DNA from: Candidatus Aegiribacteria sp. MLS_C
GTDB lineage: Bacteria > Fermentibacterota > Fermentibacteria > Fermentibacterales > JCC-6
NCBI GenBank assembly: GCA_002030045.1
Contig: LQBI01000001.1
Span: 186,001-250,000, forward strand
Length of the DNA: 64,000 bases
Direction of reading: 5' to 3'
Part shown: positions 1 through 8,325 of the stretch, one piece after another
Position numbering within the stretch: the stretch's first letter is position 1
Layout of the letters: every line of letters starts with the position of its first letter
Translations under genes and position numbers: made by a program
The notes under the pieces: model-generated
The model's input: the letters and a program-made list of their open reading frames with translations, nothing else
Database searches by the model: none
What the model was told of the DNA's origin: nothing

Positions 1-108
1 CGGATCACGGTGGACTTCGGTTTCGACGAGCCCAAAACGCTTGTCACCGGCTACGTTCCCATACCGGTGATAAAGGAGAGAGCTGATGCCGGCGACATGG
101 ACCAGTGA
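1..108 (+). CDS. C-terminal end of an unidentified protein (partial)
   Basis: An open frame runs from the window edge to a TGA at 106-108 and encodes 35 residues (start RITVDFGFDEPKT, end ADAGDMDQ). Only the tail is visible, so the family cannot be named. The clean frame and the ribosome-site-rich spacer that follows suggest that it is the end of a real plus-strand gene. Confidence 0.45.
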   Translation, partial: RITVDFGFDEPKTLVTGYVPIPVIKERADAGDMDQ

Positions 109-265
109 TCCGGCAGGAGGACGGGAGTTGTTGGATGCAGCCTTTCCCGGGCACTGCCGGTTCCGCTGAGATAAGGGTGACAGTCTCCCGGGGGATGCTC
201 TTCCGAATGACTTTGAATCCCTCCACCGCCGTCGGGGAGGACCGGGACCGGAGGTAATGCGCGGA

Positions 266-1084
266 ATGGGCGAGAATCAGCTGAAGGACATGGCCCGAAG
301 GGTTAGACTGGACGTGCTGGAGATGATCCGGGCGGCGGGCAGCGGACATCCCGGAGGGTCCTTCTCCTCCGTGGAGATACTTGTGGAGCTGTACTGGAAC
401 GTTCTCAGGATCCGCCCCCTGGAACCCGGCTGGAAGGATAGGGACAGGTTCATCCTCTCCAAGGGGCACGCCTGCCCAGCCCTCTACTCTGTGCTGGCAA
501 GGAGGGGCTACTTCGATCCGAAGGAACTCACCACCCTGAGAAAGCTGGGTTCCAGGCTGCAGGGCCATCCCAACATGCGCGACCTCCCCGGACTGGACGC
601 ATCCACCGGCAGCCTTGGACAGGGCCTCTCAATCGCCTGCGGCATTGCCCACGGCCTGCGTCTGGACGGGCTGCCCGGCCGCGTCTACTGCCTTCTGGGA
701 GACGGAGAGCTTCAGGAGGGGAACGTCTGGGAGGCGGCCATGACAGCATCCCACTACGCACTTGGCCACCTGACCGCGATAGTGGACAGGAACCTGGTCC
801 AGCTTGACGGTAATGTCTCGGGGGTCATGGAGATAGAACCCCTGGCGGACAAGTGGCTGTCTTTCGGATGGGACGTCATCGTTGCCGAAGGGCACAGCTT
901 CCAGTCACTTGACAAAGCCTTCGAACACTGCGGAACCACCGCCTTTCCCTCGGTGGTGATAGCCAATACCGTGAAGGGCAGGGGAGTCTCCTTCATGGAG
1001 GGTGCATCCGCATGGCACGGCAGGTGCCCCGACGGGGAGGAGTACGCCTCTGCGAAGAGGGAACTGGAAGGGGGCTCGTCGTGA
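266..1084 (+). CDS. transketolase, N-terminal (thiamine diphosphate-binding) subunit
   Basis: This is the N-terminal half of a split transketolase, which moves two-carbon ketol units between sugar phosphates in the non-oxidative pentose phosphate pathway. Visible motifs are the GSGHPGGS substrate loop, SKGHACPALY, the TGSLGQGLS turn and the ThDP/Mg signature GDGELQEGNVWEA followed by DRNLVQ. About 273 residues is normal for the split form found in archaea and many anaerobes. An ATG at 257 lies only 2 nt after GGAGG (250-254). The ATG at 266 has 11 nt spacing and is preferred. The stop overlaps the start of the C-terminal subunit, so the two halves should be made together. Confidence 0.93.
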   Translation: MGENQLKDMARRVRLDVLEMIRAAGSGHPGGSFSSVEILVELYWNVLRIRPLEPGWKDRDRFILSKGHACPALYSVLARRGYFDPKELTTLRKLGSRLQGHPNMRDLPGLDASTGSLGQGLSIACGIAHGLRLDGLPGRVYCLLGDGELQEGNVWEAAMTASHYALGHLTAIVDRNLVQLDGNVSGVMEIEPLADKWLSFGWDVIVAEGHSFQSLDKAFEHCGTTAFPSVVIANTVKGRGVSFMEGASAWHGRCPDGEEYASAKRELEGGSS

Positions 1085-2013
1085 GGGACTCGAAACCCTC
1101 GCGGGAAGGCTACGTCGAGGGCATCCTGGAAGCCGGCAGGAGGGACCCGCGGGTAGTGGTGGTGGAGGGAGATGTTTCCCGATCCATAGGGAGTGCCGCC
1201 TTCGGAGAAGAGTTTCCCGACAGGTTCTTCAACTTGGGAGCAAGCGAGCAGGACATGATGGGGGAAGCCGCCGGTCTGGCCCTGGCCGGCTTCACTCCCT
1301 TTGTCTCCACATACGCTGTTTTCATTGCGGGAAGAGCATGGGAGCAGGTACGGACCAGCGTCTGCTACATGGACCTTAAGGTGAGGATCGGCGGAGCCCA
1401 CGGAGGGATCAGCGTCGGACCAGACGGGGCAACCCACCAGGCCCTTGAGGACGTGGCCATCATGAGAGTGCTGCCGAACATGAAGGTGCTGGTGCCGGCG
1501 GACTCGAACCAGACAAGGGCCTCGGTCCTGGCATCGCTGGACATGGAGGGTCCCGTCTACATAAGGTTCGGCAGGAACCCGGTGCCGCAGATCTACTCCC
1601 TTGCCGAAAGTGTTGTGCCCGGCAGGGGGAACCTCCTTGCGGAGGGCGGTGATGTAACCCTGGTGGCCTGCGGGCCGATGGTGGCCGAGGCCCTGGAGGC
1701 TGCGGAGTTATTGCGGAAGAAAGGCATATCTGCCGGTGTTGTGGACATGGTGTCGGTGAAACCCCTGGACGAGGGGCTGCTCCTGTCACAGGCATCCAGG
1801 ACCGGTGCGGTGGTGGTGGCGGAGGACCACCAGGTCACCGGAGGCCTGTTCGGAGCCGTGGCGGAGACCCTTGCGCTGAAGGGACGGGCAAGGGTGGATG
1901 CCGTTGCGGTCATGGACCGCTTCGGCACCAGCGGCTCCCCTGAACTCGTCAGAAGGGACTACGGTCTCACCGCACATGAAATGGCGAAAAGGGCTGAGAA
2001 CCTGCTCTCGTGA
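1081..2013 (+). CDS. transketolase, C-terminal (pyrimidine-binding) subunit
   Basis: This is the partner half of the split transketolase. It carries the pyrimidine-binding domain (EGDVSRSIG, then NLGASEQDMMGEAAGLALAG with the conserved catalytic Glu), the GPDGATHQALEDVA segment and the transketolase C-terminal domain (VACGPMVAEALEAAE, VVAEDHQVTGGLFGAVAE). The start is taken as the GTG at 1081, whose GTGA overlaps the TGA of the N-terminal subunit. A longer frame reaching back to 1012 only shadows the upstream gene. The length of 310 residues fits the family. The active enzyme is expected to be a heterotetramer of the two products. Confidence 0.92.
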   Translation: MRDSKPSREGYVEGILEAGRRDPRVVVVEGDVSRSIGSAAFGEEFPDRFFNLGASEQDMMGEAAGLALAGFTPFVSTYAVFIAGRAWEQVRTSVCYMDLKVRIGGAHGGISVGPDGATHQALEDVAIMRVLPNMKVLVPADSNQTRASVLASLDMEGPVYIRFGRNPVPQIYSLAESVVPGRGNLLAEGGDVTLVACGPMVAEALEAAELLRKKGISAGVVDMVSVKPLDEGLLLSQASRTGAVVVAEDHQVTGGLFGAVAETLALKGRARVDAVAVMDRFGTSGSPELVRRDYGLTAHEMAKRAENLLS

Positions 2014-2050
2014 GCACCGGCCGCCGAATGGCGGGAAGGCGCACTTGTCG

Positions 2051-2079
2051 TTGACTTGCGGAATGCCCCGCTGTAGTAT
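2051..2079 (+). promoter_or_regulatory. sigma-70-type promoter for the SerA-like gene
   Basis: TTGACT (2051-2056) and TAGTAT (2074-2079) are separated by exactly 17 nt. They lie about 60 nt before the gene starting at 2143, in the only sizeable gap after the transketolase pair. Confidence 0.6.
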
Positions 2080-2142
2080 GCAGCTTGTTATGGACTCTAT
2101 CATGAGAAGCTATTCCTACTAACAGCAAACAGGAGGAATCAA

Positions 2143-3051
2143 ATGGCCAGAGTACTGATTTGCGATCCCGTCGACCAGACAGCCCTCGAGGCTATGCGCA
2201 GCGCCGGCCATGAAGTGGTGGAGAAGACCGGCATGACACCGGAGGAACTCCTCGAGACGGCACCGCAGTTCGACGCCATGGTCGTCAGGAGCGCCACCAA
2301 GGTCAGGAAGCCCGTGCTGGAAGCGGCGGCCAGGGGGAACCTGAAGCTCATCGTCAGGGGAGGCGTCGGGCTCGACAACATAGACACCGATGTGGCAGCC
2401 GAGCTGGGAATAACCGTGAACAACACTCCCGCCGCAAGCAGCGTTGCCGTAGCAGAGCTGGCCATGGCCCACATGCTTGCCTGCAGCAGGTTCCTGGGAC
2501 CTGCGAACCTGACCATGAAGAGGGGCGAATGGAACAAGAAGGCCTACGGGAAGGGCAAGGAGCTGTTCGGTTCGACCCTGGGTCTCATCGGTTTCGGACG
2601 GATTTCCTGCGAAGTGGGGAAGATGGCCGGGGGTTTCGGCATGAAGGTGATCTTCTTCGATCCATACATAGATGACGCGGCGGACGCCCAGAAGGTCGAT
2701 CTTGACACCCTTCTCAGGCAGTCGGACTTCATCAGCCTCCACATTCCCCACAACAAGGAGACCCACTACCTGCTCGACGCTCCCCAGTTCGGAATGATGA
2801 AGGACGGCGTGGTGATAGTGAACTGCGCCAGGGGCGGCACCATCAACGAGTCCGCCCTTCTCGAGGCCATCGATTCCGGCAAGGTGTTCGCCGCCGGCGT
2901 GGACGTCTTCGAGGAGGAACCTCCCGCAGATAATCCTCTCGTAATGAACGAGAGGGTCGTCGTCACACCCCACATCGGCGCCGGTACCGCGGCTGCGGGC
3001 AAGAGGGTGGGCGGCGAGGTGGCAAAGAAGATAATCGCCTTCTTCGAATAA
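2143..3051 (+). CDS. D-3-phosphoglycerate dehydrogenase-like 2-hydroxyacid dehydrogenase
   Basis: This is an NAD-dependent D-isomer 2-hydroxyacid dehydrogenase of 302 residues, most like the short SerA form without an ACT domain. SerA oxidises 3-phosphoglycerate in serine synthesis. Visible are the N-terminal substrate domain (RSATKVRKPVLE, RGGVGLDNID), the Rossmann loop GLIGFGRIS, and the catalytic Arg (NCARGGTIN), Glu (DVFEEEPP) and His (TPHIGAGT). A strong AGGAGG lies 7 nt before the ATG. Without the regulatory domain, feedback control by serine is not expected. Another hydroxyacid substrate such as glycerate cannot be excluded. Confidence 0.85.
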   Translation: MARVLICDPVDQTALEAMRSAGHEVVEKTGMTPEELLETAPQFDAMVVRSATKVRKPVLEAAARGNLKLIVRGGVGLDNIDTDVAAELGITVNNTPAASSVAVAELAMAHMLACSRFLGPANLTMKRGEWNKKAYGKGKELFGSTLGLIGFGRISCEVGKMAGGFGMKVIFFDPYIDDAADAQKVDLDTLLRQSDFISLHIPHNKETHYLLDAPQFGMMKDGVVIVNCARGGTINESALLEAIDSGKVFAAGVDVFEEEPPADNPLVMNERVVVTPHIGAGTAAAGKRVGGEVAKKIIAFFE

Positions 3052-3088
3052 ACGGGAAACAGTCATCATCAACAGGAAAGGTGGATCC

Positions 3089-4417
3089 ATGCGGAAAGAC
3101 TGGATTGGCATTCCAGCCCTCGGGATTCTCCTTCTGCTTGCCTCTTTTGCCGCAGCTCAGGATGCCGTCGAGGAAATGACGCAGGATGCGGATCCCCGGC
3201 CCGGGGAGATGATGGAGGATACGGCGGGAGTAGAGGGTACCCAGCTCCAGCCGGCAGTGGAGGGAGTGCCCGAAGAGCCTGGTCCCGCCCTTGACGTTCC
3301 GGGAGCCATAACCGTCGAGGACAAGGACAACGATGCCGGGGACCAGCTGGTTGTCTGCTTCGAGCCCCCGGCGGACACATCCGGCGTCTTCGCCTACAAT
3401 GTCTACAGGCGCAAGGCGGGGGAGACGGGCGAGGTGAGCTGGAACCTGGTGAAGATCATCCCTGTTCTGGGACCCACCCTGTTCATCGACGGTTACGACC
3501 CGGAATATCCGATAGAGCCCGGCACCAGGTACGAGTACAGGGTAGCTTCCGTGAGCCTGGAGGGCGAGGAGTACTTCGGTGAGCCGCAGGTGGCACAGGC
3601 AGTTCCCGCCGGGGAACTCTACCATACCGGGAAGACAAAGGTCCTGATAGCCGGCGGGCTGTTCATCTTCCTCATCTTCTACTACTTCGGCAAGGCCCAG
3701 CGGGGCAGGCAGATGTACCTCAGACCCATTGCCGGCATAGAGGCCATCGACGAGGCCATAGGAAGGGCAACCGAGATGGGCAAGCCGGTCCTGTACGTGC
3801 CGGGTCTGTCCACTATCTCCGACGTGGCCACCATCGCAAGCCTCACCATTCTGGGAAGGGTGGCCAAGAAGGTCGCACAGTACCAGACGCCGCTAATGGT
3901 CCCCAACCGTGATCCAATTGTATACACAGTTGCCGACGAGGCCGTGAAGCAGGCCTATCTGGAAGCAGGAAGACCCGACGCCTTCGATCCCGATTCGGTA
4001 TTCTTCCTGACCGACAGCCAGTTCGCATTCGTTGCCGGTGTGAACGGTATAATGATGAGGGAGAAACCCGCCACCAACTTCTACCTTGGAATGTTCTGGG
4101 CTGAATCGCTGCTCCTGGCGGAAACCGGTTCCCTCACCGGGGCCATTCAGATAGCGGGGACCGACGCGGTCACCCAGCTGCCGTTCTTCATAACCACCTG
4201 TGACTACACACTGATTGGGGAGGAGCTGTACGCCGCCAGCGCCTACCTCGGCCGCGAACCCAAGCAGATAGGCGCGGTCAAGGGACAGGACGCGTGCAAG
4301 GGGATAATAATGGCGTTCATTACGATCGCTTTCGTTCTGTCCATCCTGGACATGGTCGCGGATACGGAGACCCTGGAATGGGTCAGGCGCATCGTGACCG
4401 TGCCCATTGTGGACTAG
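3089..4417 (+). CDS. membrane protein with Fn3-like N-terminal domain and conserved DUF6754-type domain (cluster gene 1)
   Basis: A 442-residue protein with a signal peptide (hydrophobic run ending SFAAAQ), an acidic linker (about 25-75), and a fibronectin-type-III-like domain (about 80-170, containing FAYNVYRRKAG and RYEYRVASV). A transmembrane helix (GLFIFLIFYYFG) is followed by a long, highly conserved cytoplasmic domain beginning RQMYLRPIAGIEAIDEAIGR and ending with a second hydrophobic segment. I recall a Pfam family of this kind (DUF6754) but cannot check the match. It opens a four-gene cluster of membrane proteins. A paralogue at 8869-10026 is nearly identical over the conserved domain. 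The ribosome site is AGGAAAGG before the ATG. Function unknown. Confidence 0.85.
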   Translation: MRKDWIGIPALGILLLLASFAAAQDAVEEMTQDADPRPGEMMEDTAGVEGTQLQPAVEGVPEEPGPALDVPGAITVEDKDNDAGDQLVVCFEPPADTSGVFAYNVYRRKAGETGEVSWNLVKIIPVLGPTLFIDGYDPEYPIEPGTRYEYRVASVSLEGEEYFGEPQVAQAVPAGELYHTGKTKVLIAGGLFIFLIFYYFGKAQRGRQMYLRPIAGIEAIDEAIGRATEMGKPVLYVPGLSTISDVATIASLTILGRVAKKVAQYQTPLMVPNRDPIVYTVADEAVKQAYLEAGRPDAFDPDSVFFLTDSQFAFVAGVNGIMMREKPATNFYLGMFWAESLLLAETGSLTGAIQIAGTDAVTQLPFFITTCDYTLIGEELYAASAYLGREPKQIGAVKGQDACKGIIMAFITIAFVLSILDMVADTETLEWVRRIVTVPIVD

Positions 4418-4440
4418 CCCACCGGAGAGGAGTCTGAACA

Positions 4441-5085
4441 GTGAAGAGGACTGTTCCGCTTATGATAGTGATGGTGGGCGGAATACTGATGATGGTTCAG
4501 TATTTCATTCCCCATCAGTACTCCCAGGCCGTCTTCGACAGCTATGTATCCTGGGCCCCCATCATAGCCGCCTTCGCCCTGATCCTGGGAGTAGGCAGCC
4601 TCACGAGGGTGCACGCCCACAAGATCAGGAGGAAGGCAGAGAACTGGCAGTACAGCTGGGCGGTGCTGATACCGCTCTACGCGATGCCGGTGCTGGCCCA
4701 CATATGGCCGGTTTCCCTCTCGGGAGGCATGGACGAACCCAGCATCTTCCACTTCCTTTTCATGCACATCCAGGTCCCCATTCAGGCCACCATGTTCAGC
4801 ATGCTCGCCTTCTACATCGCCAGTGCGGCGTTCAGGGCCTTCAGGGCCAAGTCTGCCCTGGCCACGGTGCTTCTCCTGGCCGCCGTGATAGTCATGCTCG
4901 GCCAGGTCCCGATAGGGGACCTCATCGCCAAATGGTTCCCCCAGATAGGACTGTGGATACTGAGGTATCCCAACCTGGCCGCCAAGCGAGCCATCATGCT
5001 GGGTGTCGGCTTCGGTATACTGGCCACCAACCTGAAGATAATCTTCGGCGTCGAGCGCAACTGGCTCGGCGGGGCCGGGAAGTAG
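4441..5085 (+). CDS. polytopic membrane protein (cluster gene 2)
   Basis: A 214-residue protein with about five or six predicted membrane helices (for example MIVMVGGILMMVQYF, IIAAFALILGVGSL, TVLLLAAVIVMLGQV), joined by short loops, one carrying the basic run HAHKIRRK. The start is a GTG at 4441 behind GGAGAGGAG. I do not recognise the family. It lies 23 nt after cluster gene 1 and directly abuts gene 3, so it is presumably a subunit of the same membrane assembly. Confidence 0.8.
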   Translation: MKRTVPLMIVMVGGILMMVQYFIPHQYSQAVFDSYVSWAPIIAAFALILGVGSLTRVHAHKIRRKAENWQYSWAVLIPLYAMPVLAHIWPVSLSGGMDEPSIFHFLFMHIQVPIQATMFSMLAFYIASAAFRAFRAKSALATVLLLAAVIVMLGQVPIGDLIAKWFPQIGLWILRYPNLAAKRAIMLGVGFGILATNLKIIFGVERNWLGGAGK

Positions 5086-5094
5086 GTGATCGGC

Positions 5095-6087
5095 ATGAAC
5101 ATCTGGGAGAGAATGCTCAACATCGACAGACGATGGATATTCCTTTCCATCGGCGTGGTCTCAATCATCCCCTTCCTTACCAAGATCGGTCTGCCCGTGA
5201 GCACCACCGAGGAGGTGGAGGACATCTTCACCTACATCGATTCGCTGGGCAAGGAGAATGCCATCTTCATCAGCTTCGACTTCGACCCGGGCACCCAGGC
5301 CGAGAACATGCCCATGGGAGTTGCGGTAATGCGCCATGCCTTCCACAATCACGTTCCGGTGTTCCTCACCGCCTACACACCTCTGGGACACGGAATGGCC
5401 GGAGGGGCGCTGGACTACGTGACACGACCTTCGACTCCGGGGTACTACACCAGTGTGGACTTCGACGAGTGGGCCGATATCAGGAATGCAGGGATCACAG
5501 ACAGGGATGAACTGGAAGCGGCATGGGAAGAGGCCGGCAATGTGCTTCCGGATGATTCCCATGGCTGGGTCTTCGAGGGCAGGGACTTCGTATACCTCGG
5601 TTATGCCCCGCTGTTCCATCTGGTGATCCTGGGAATGACCTCCTCCATCGAGACCCAGTACCCGTCCGACGCCCACGACAACCCGCTGTCCGAGATGCCC
5701 ATCCTGAGGGAGCACAAGAGCCTCAGGGAGGTGGACCTCGCTGTGACGACCTCGGGTTCCTCCGCATGCACCGCCTGGGTGATCTACGGCAGGGAGAAGA
5801 TAGGGCTGCCGGTGGCCTTCGGCGTGACAGCGGTCAGCGCCACCGACTACTACCCCTACATCCAGTCGGGCCAGATAATCGGCCAGATGGGAGGTCTTCG
5901 GGGTGCCGCCGAGTACGAGGTTCTCCTGCAGCAGAACGGCATCACCGAGACCACCGACAAGGCCTTCACCGGGATGGACGTCCAGTCCGCCGACCACCTG
6001 CTGATAATCTTCTTCATAATCATGGGCAACATCGCTTACTTCATGGGGGGATTCCACAGGAAGAAGCAGCTGAAGGGAGGGAGGTAG
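5095..6087 (+). CDS. membrane-anchored protein with large extracytoplasmic domain (cluster gene 3)
   Basis: About 330 residues. There is one N-terminal membrane helix (IFLSIGVVSIIPFLTKIG) and one at the C-terminus (LLIIFFIIMGNIAYFMGGF), with a soluble domain of roughly 270 residues between them. That domain contains FISFDFDPGTQAENMPMG, FLTAYTPLGHGMAGG and VTTSGSSACTAWV. The ATG at 5095 is preferred over GTG 5086 because AGGTGA lies 5 nt upstream. The two-helix topology with a folded insert suggests a sensing or scaffold subunit. I do not recognise the family, and a function would be guesswork. Confidence 0.8.
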   Translation: MNIWERMLNIDRRWIFLSIGVVSIIPFLTKIGLPVSTTEEVEDIFTYIDSLGKENAIFISFDFDPGTQAENMPMGVAVMRHAFHNHVPVFLTAYTPLGHGMAGGALDYVTRPSTPGYYTSVDFDEWADIRNAGITDRDELEAAWEEAGNVLPDDSHGWVFEGRDFVYLGYAPLFHLVILGMTSSIETQYPSDAHDNPLSEMPILREHKSLREVDLAVTTSGSSACTAWVIYGREKIGLPVAFGVTAVSATDYYPYIQSGQIIGQMGGLRGAAEYEVLLQQNGITETTDKAFTGMDVQSADHLLIIFFIIMGNIAYFMGGFHRKKQLKGGR

Positions 6088-6090
6088 GAA

Positions 6091-6720
6091 ATGTACGAGA
6101 TCATAGGCATCTGGGTCGGGGCCTTCTTCACCCTGGCCATCTATTCCTTCCTCTACAAGGAGAACCCCGTCTACCGTCTGGCCGAGCATCTGGTGGTGGG
6201 CATATCCCTGGGTTACACCATGGCGATAACCTACGATGTGGTGCTGAAGCCCAGGCTGATCGAACCACTCCTGGCCGGAGGCTCGTGGATCCTTCTTATC
6301 CCCGCATTGCTGGGGCTCCTCTACATAACCAGGTTCATTTCCAGCATAGCGTGGCTCTCAAGGTATCCCATCGCCTTCGTCCTCGGGACCGGCATGGGAG
6401 TCGGGTTCCCCCTCACCATGAAGAGCAACGTACTCAGGCAGCTTGAAGCCGCCATGATACCCTTCTACCAGGAGGGCATGCCCTGGCACATGGTCCTGGG
6501 CAACGTGGTCCTCGTCCTGGGAACGCTTGCGGCGCTCATCTACTTCTTCTTCTCCAAGCCGCACAAGGGTTTCTTCTTCGGGACCGGTTCCAGGATAGGT
6601 ATCTGGATCATCATGCTCGGGTTCGGTGCCACCTTCGGGTTCACCGTCATGGGCCGTATCAGCCTGCTCATTGGAAGGATACAGTACCTTCTCGGAGACT
6701 GGCTCCACCTCATAGAGTGA
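6091..6720 (+). CDS. polytopic membrane protein (cluster gene 4)
   Basis: A 209-residue protein with about six hydrophobic helices (IIGIWVGAFFTLAIYSF, LVVGISLGYTMAITY, ILLIPALLGLLYITRF, VLGNVVLVLGTLAALIYFFF, IIMLGFGATFGFTVMG). It begins 3 nt after gene 3, behind GGGAGG, and is followed by a strong GC-rich hairpin, so the cluster seems to end here. I do not recognise the family. The conserved order and tight spacing argue that genes 1-4 form one membrane complex. Confidence 0.8.
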   Translation: MYEIIGIWVGAFFTLAIYSFLYKENPVYRLAEHLVVGISLGYTMAITYDVVLKPRLIEPLLAGGSWILLIPALLGLLYITRFISSIAWLSRYPIAFVLGTGMGVGFPLTMKSNVLRQLEAAMIPFYQEGMPWHMVLGNVVLVLGTLAALIYFFFSKPHKGFFFGTGSRIGIWIIMLGFGATFGFTVMGRISLLIGRIQYLLGDWLHLIE

Positions 6721-6730
6721 GGAGCGCTGA

Positions 6731-6755
6731 CGGGGCCGGGTCCTCCCCGGCCCCG
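6731..6755 (+). terminator. GC-rich hairpin after the membrane cluster
   Basis: A perfect 10-bp stem (CGGGGCCGGG at 6731-6740 pairing with CCCGGCCCCG at 6746-6755) closes a 5-nt loop, 10 nt after the stop of cluster gene 4. No U-tract follows, so it is either a Rho-independent terminator of the U-less kind or an RNA-stabilising 3' hairpin. Confidence 0.6.
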
Positions 6756-6769
6756 TCACTCCTTCGAAC

Positions 6770-6798
6770 TTGACCTTTCGAGGGTGTTTTCGTAAATT
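6770..6798 (+). promoter_or_regulatory. candidate promoter upstream of tRNA-Phe
   Basis: TTGACC (6770-6775) and TAAATT (6793-6798) are 17 nt apart. A second candidate, TTGGCA (6846-6851) with GATTAT (6870-6875), would start transcription about a dozen nt before the tRNA. Either could serve the tRNA. Confidence 0.4.
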
Positions 6799-6893
6799 GC
6801 TCCTTCCGGCTGAAACTGCGTTTCGGCCCTGGTTGGGCTTTCGGCTTGGCAGTTTTCTGGTATCTGCAGGATTATTCGAATCGGATCATTAGT

Positions 6894-6969
<76 letters not shown>

Positions 6970-7205
6970 CCTCATGGGGTCGTACGTTACTTCGGGTCAC
7001 TTAGGCTCTCCACCACCGATGGGGCATCCCTCAATACCATATATGTAGTGCACGCACCAGAGATCCATAGTATTAGGAGTTCACGAAACCTGGGCAACTT
7101 GCAGATCCGATATTCAATCTGCTTTGAGTACAGTTCTTCATGCGGTTCTTCCCATGGTCCCTCGGCGGCGATAGATTCTGAGCACCGTCGGATCTGTCAT
7201 CGTGA
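6970..7205. other. 236-bp non-coding stretch downstream of tRNA-Phe
   Basis: Visibly more AT-rich than the surrounding DNA. No convincing frame, ribosome site or hairpin was seen, and no copy of the tRNA 3' end that would mark an attachment site. It separates the tRNA from a short set of accessory-looking genes. Confidence 0.5.
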
Positions 7206-8324
7206 ATGGAGGGTGCCATAACAGGGAGCAGGATAGCCCTCAACTGGATTGTCTTCAACACCTGGTCCACGGGAGCAGCCAGGAGGGCCTACGAGCTTCA
7301 CAGGAGGATGCCCGAGGACCTGGAATTCACAGCCTTCGTAACGCGTGGTTTCTCCCGCGAGTGGAGGCTGGAATGTCCGGGTATAAGATTCGTCGAGGTG
7401 TCCGGATCCCGTTCATTCCTGGGAAGGCTAAGGGAGGGTTCCGCATCCTACTGGAGTGGTCTGCTCAAGGATCAGGAATGCGGACTCTGGGTAACCGATA
7501 CGCTACCCGTTCCCTCCGGTCTTTCCGGGACAAGGACCTGCATCACCGTACATGACCTGAGGTTCCTGGCTTCGAGGAACTACCTGAGTCTTCAGAGATA
7601 CCTCCTCATGAAGCACTCCATGGGCAGGTCACTTGAACGGGCGGACGCGGTTGTGGCCGTATCCCAGTGGACGGCCCAGGTCCTTCTGGACAGGTATCCG
7701 GTCACTGCAGGCAAGCTGTCTGTGGTGGAGAACTCCGTGGACCCCGAACCCTTTCGCATTTCCCGGCCCGGAGGTTCTCCGGTCTCCAGACCCTACATAT
7801 TCTCGGTAGGCCACCTGGAAACAAGAAAGAACTTCGAGAGACTTGTGGAGGCTTTCGGGATCGTTTCCAGGATGTGGGACGGCAATCTGGTTCTTGTCGG
7901 AGGGGATCAGGGTTCTCTTCGCACTATACTGGAAAATGCTTTGCGTGTGGGGGTGTCTGACAGGCTAATGATAAGGCACGACCTGGATTTCGAGACTCTG
8001 GTCAGGTTCTACAGGAATGCCGAGTTAGTGGTCTGTCCTTCAAAGTACGAGGGTTTCGGGATTACCCTGCTGGAAGGTATGGCCTCAGGCAGGGCGGTGG
8101 CGGCGTCGGACATCCCTCCCCACAGAGAAGTTGCCGGGGAGGCGGCACTTTACTTCCATCCCGACGATACACCGGGTATGGCCGATGCCATGCTGAACCT
8201 TGCCAGGGACCGCTACCTCAGGGAATCCCTGGTCCAGAGAGGCGACATAAGGCTGGAGCGCTTCTCCTGGGAGCGTTCCGCACAGAAACTGGCTTCCCTT
8301 TACAGGGAACTTCTCGGGAGATGA
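7206..8324 (+). CDS. family 4 glycosyltransferase
   Basis: A GT-B glycosyltransferase of 372 residues, expected to transfer a sugar from a nucleotide-sugar donor to a polysaccharide or glycolipid at the inner membrane. The GT4 C-terminal domain is clear: IFSVGHLETRKNFERLVEAF, then LVVCPSKYEGFGITLLEGMA with the E-x7-E donor-binding motif, and the PHREVAGEAALYF region. The N-terminal half carries the acceptor domain (TCITVHDLRF, ADAVVAVSQWTAQVLL). The ATG at 7206 has no good ribosome site. A GGAGGG lies just inside the frame at 7208-7213, so the start is uncertain. It is followed after 1 nt by a GNAT gene. Confidence 0.88.
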   Translation: MEGAITGSRIALNWIVFNTWSTGAARRAYELHRRMPEDLEFTAFVTRGFSREWRLECPGIRFVEVSGSRSFLGRLREGSASYWSGLLKDQECGLWVTDTLPVPSGLSGTRTCITVHDLRFLASRNYLSLQRYLLMKHSMGRSLERADAVVAVSQWTAQVLLDRYPVTAGKLSVVENSVDPEPFRISRPGGSPVSRPYIFSVGHLETRKNFERLVEAFGIVSRMWDGNLVLVGGDQGSLRTILENALRVGVSDRLMIRHDLDFETLVRFYRNAELVVCPSKYEGFGITLLEGMASGRAVAASDIPPHREVAGEAALYFHPDDTPGMADAMLNLARDRYLRESLVQRGDIRLERFSWERSAQKLASLYRELLGR

Positions 8325-8325
8325 G

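Noticed and set aside
135-257. Small plus-strand ORF of 40 codons before the transketolase with AGGAGG at 115-120
   Set aside because: Spacing to its ATG is 14 nt, the composition is arbitrary, and there is no recognisable motif; the frame ends by chance at the next start.
2119-3111. Minus-strand frame of 330 codons opposite the SerA-like gene
   Set aside because: Histidine/valine/leucine-rich shadow of a clear plus-strand gene; no ribosome site or family motif.
5161-6189. Minus-strand frame of 342 codons opposite membrane-cluster gene 3
   Set aside because: Spans the junction of two real plus-strand genes and has typical shadow composition.
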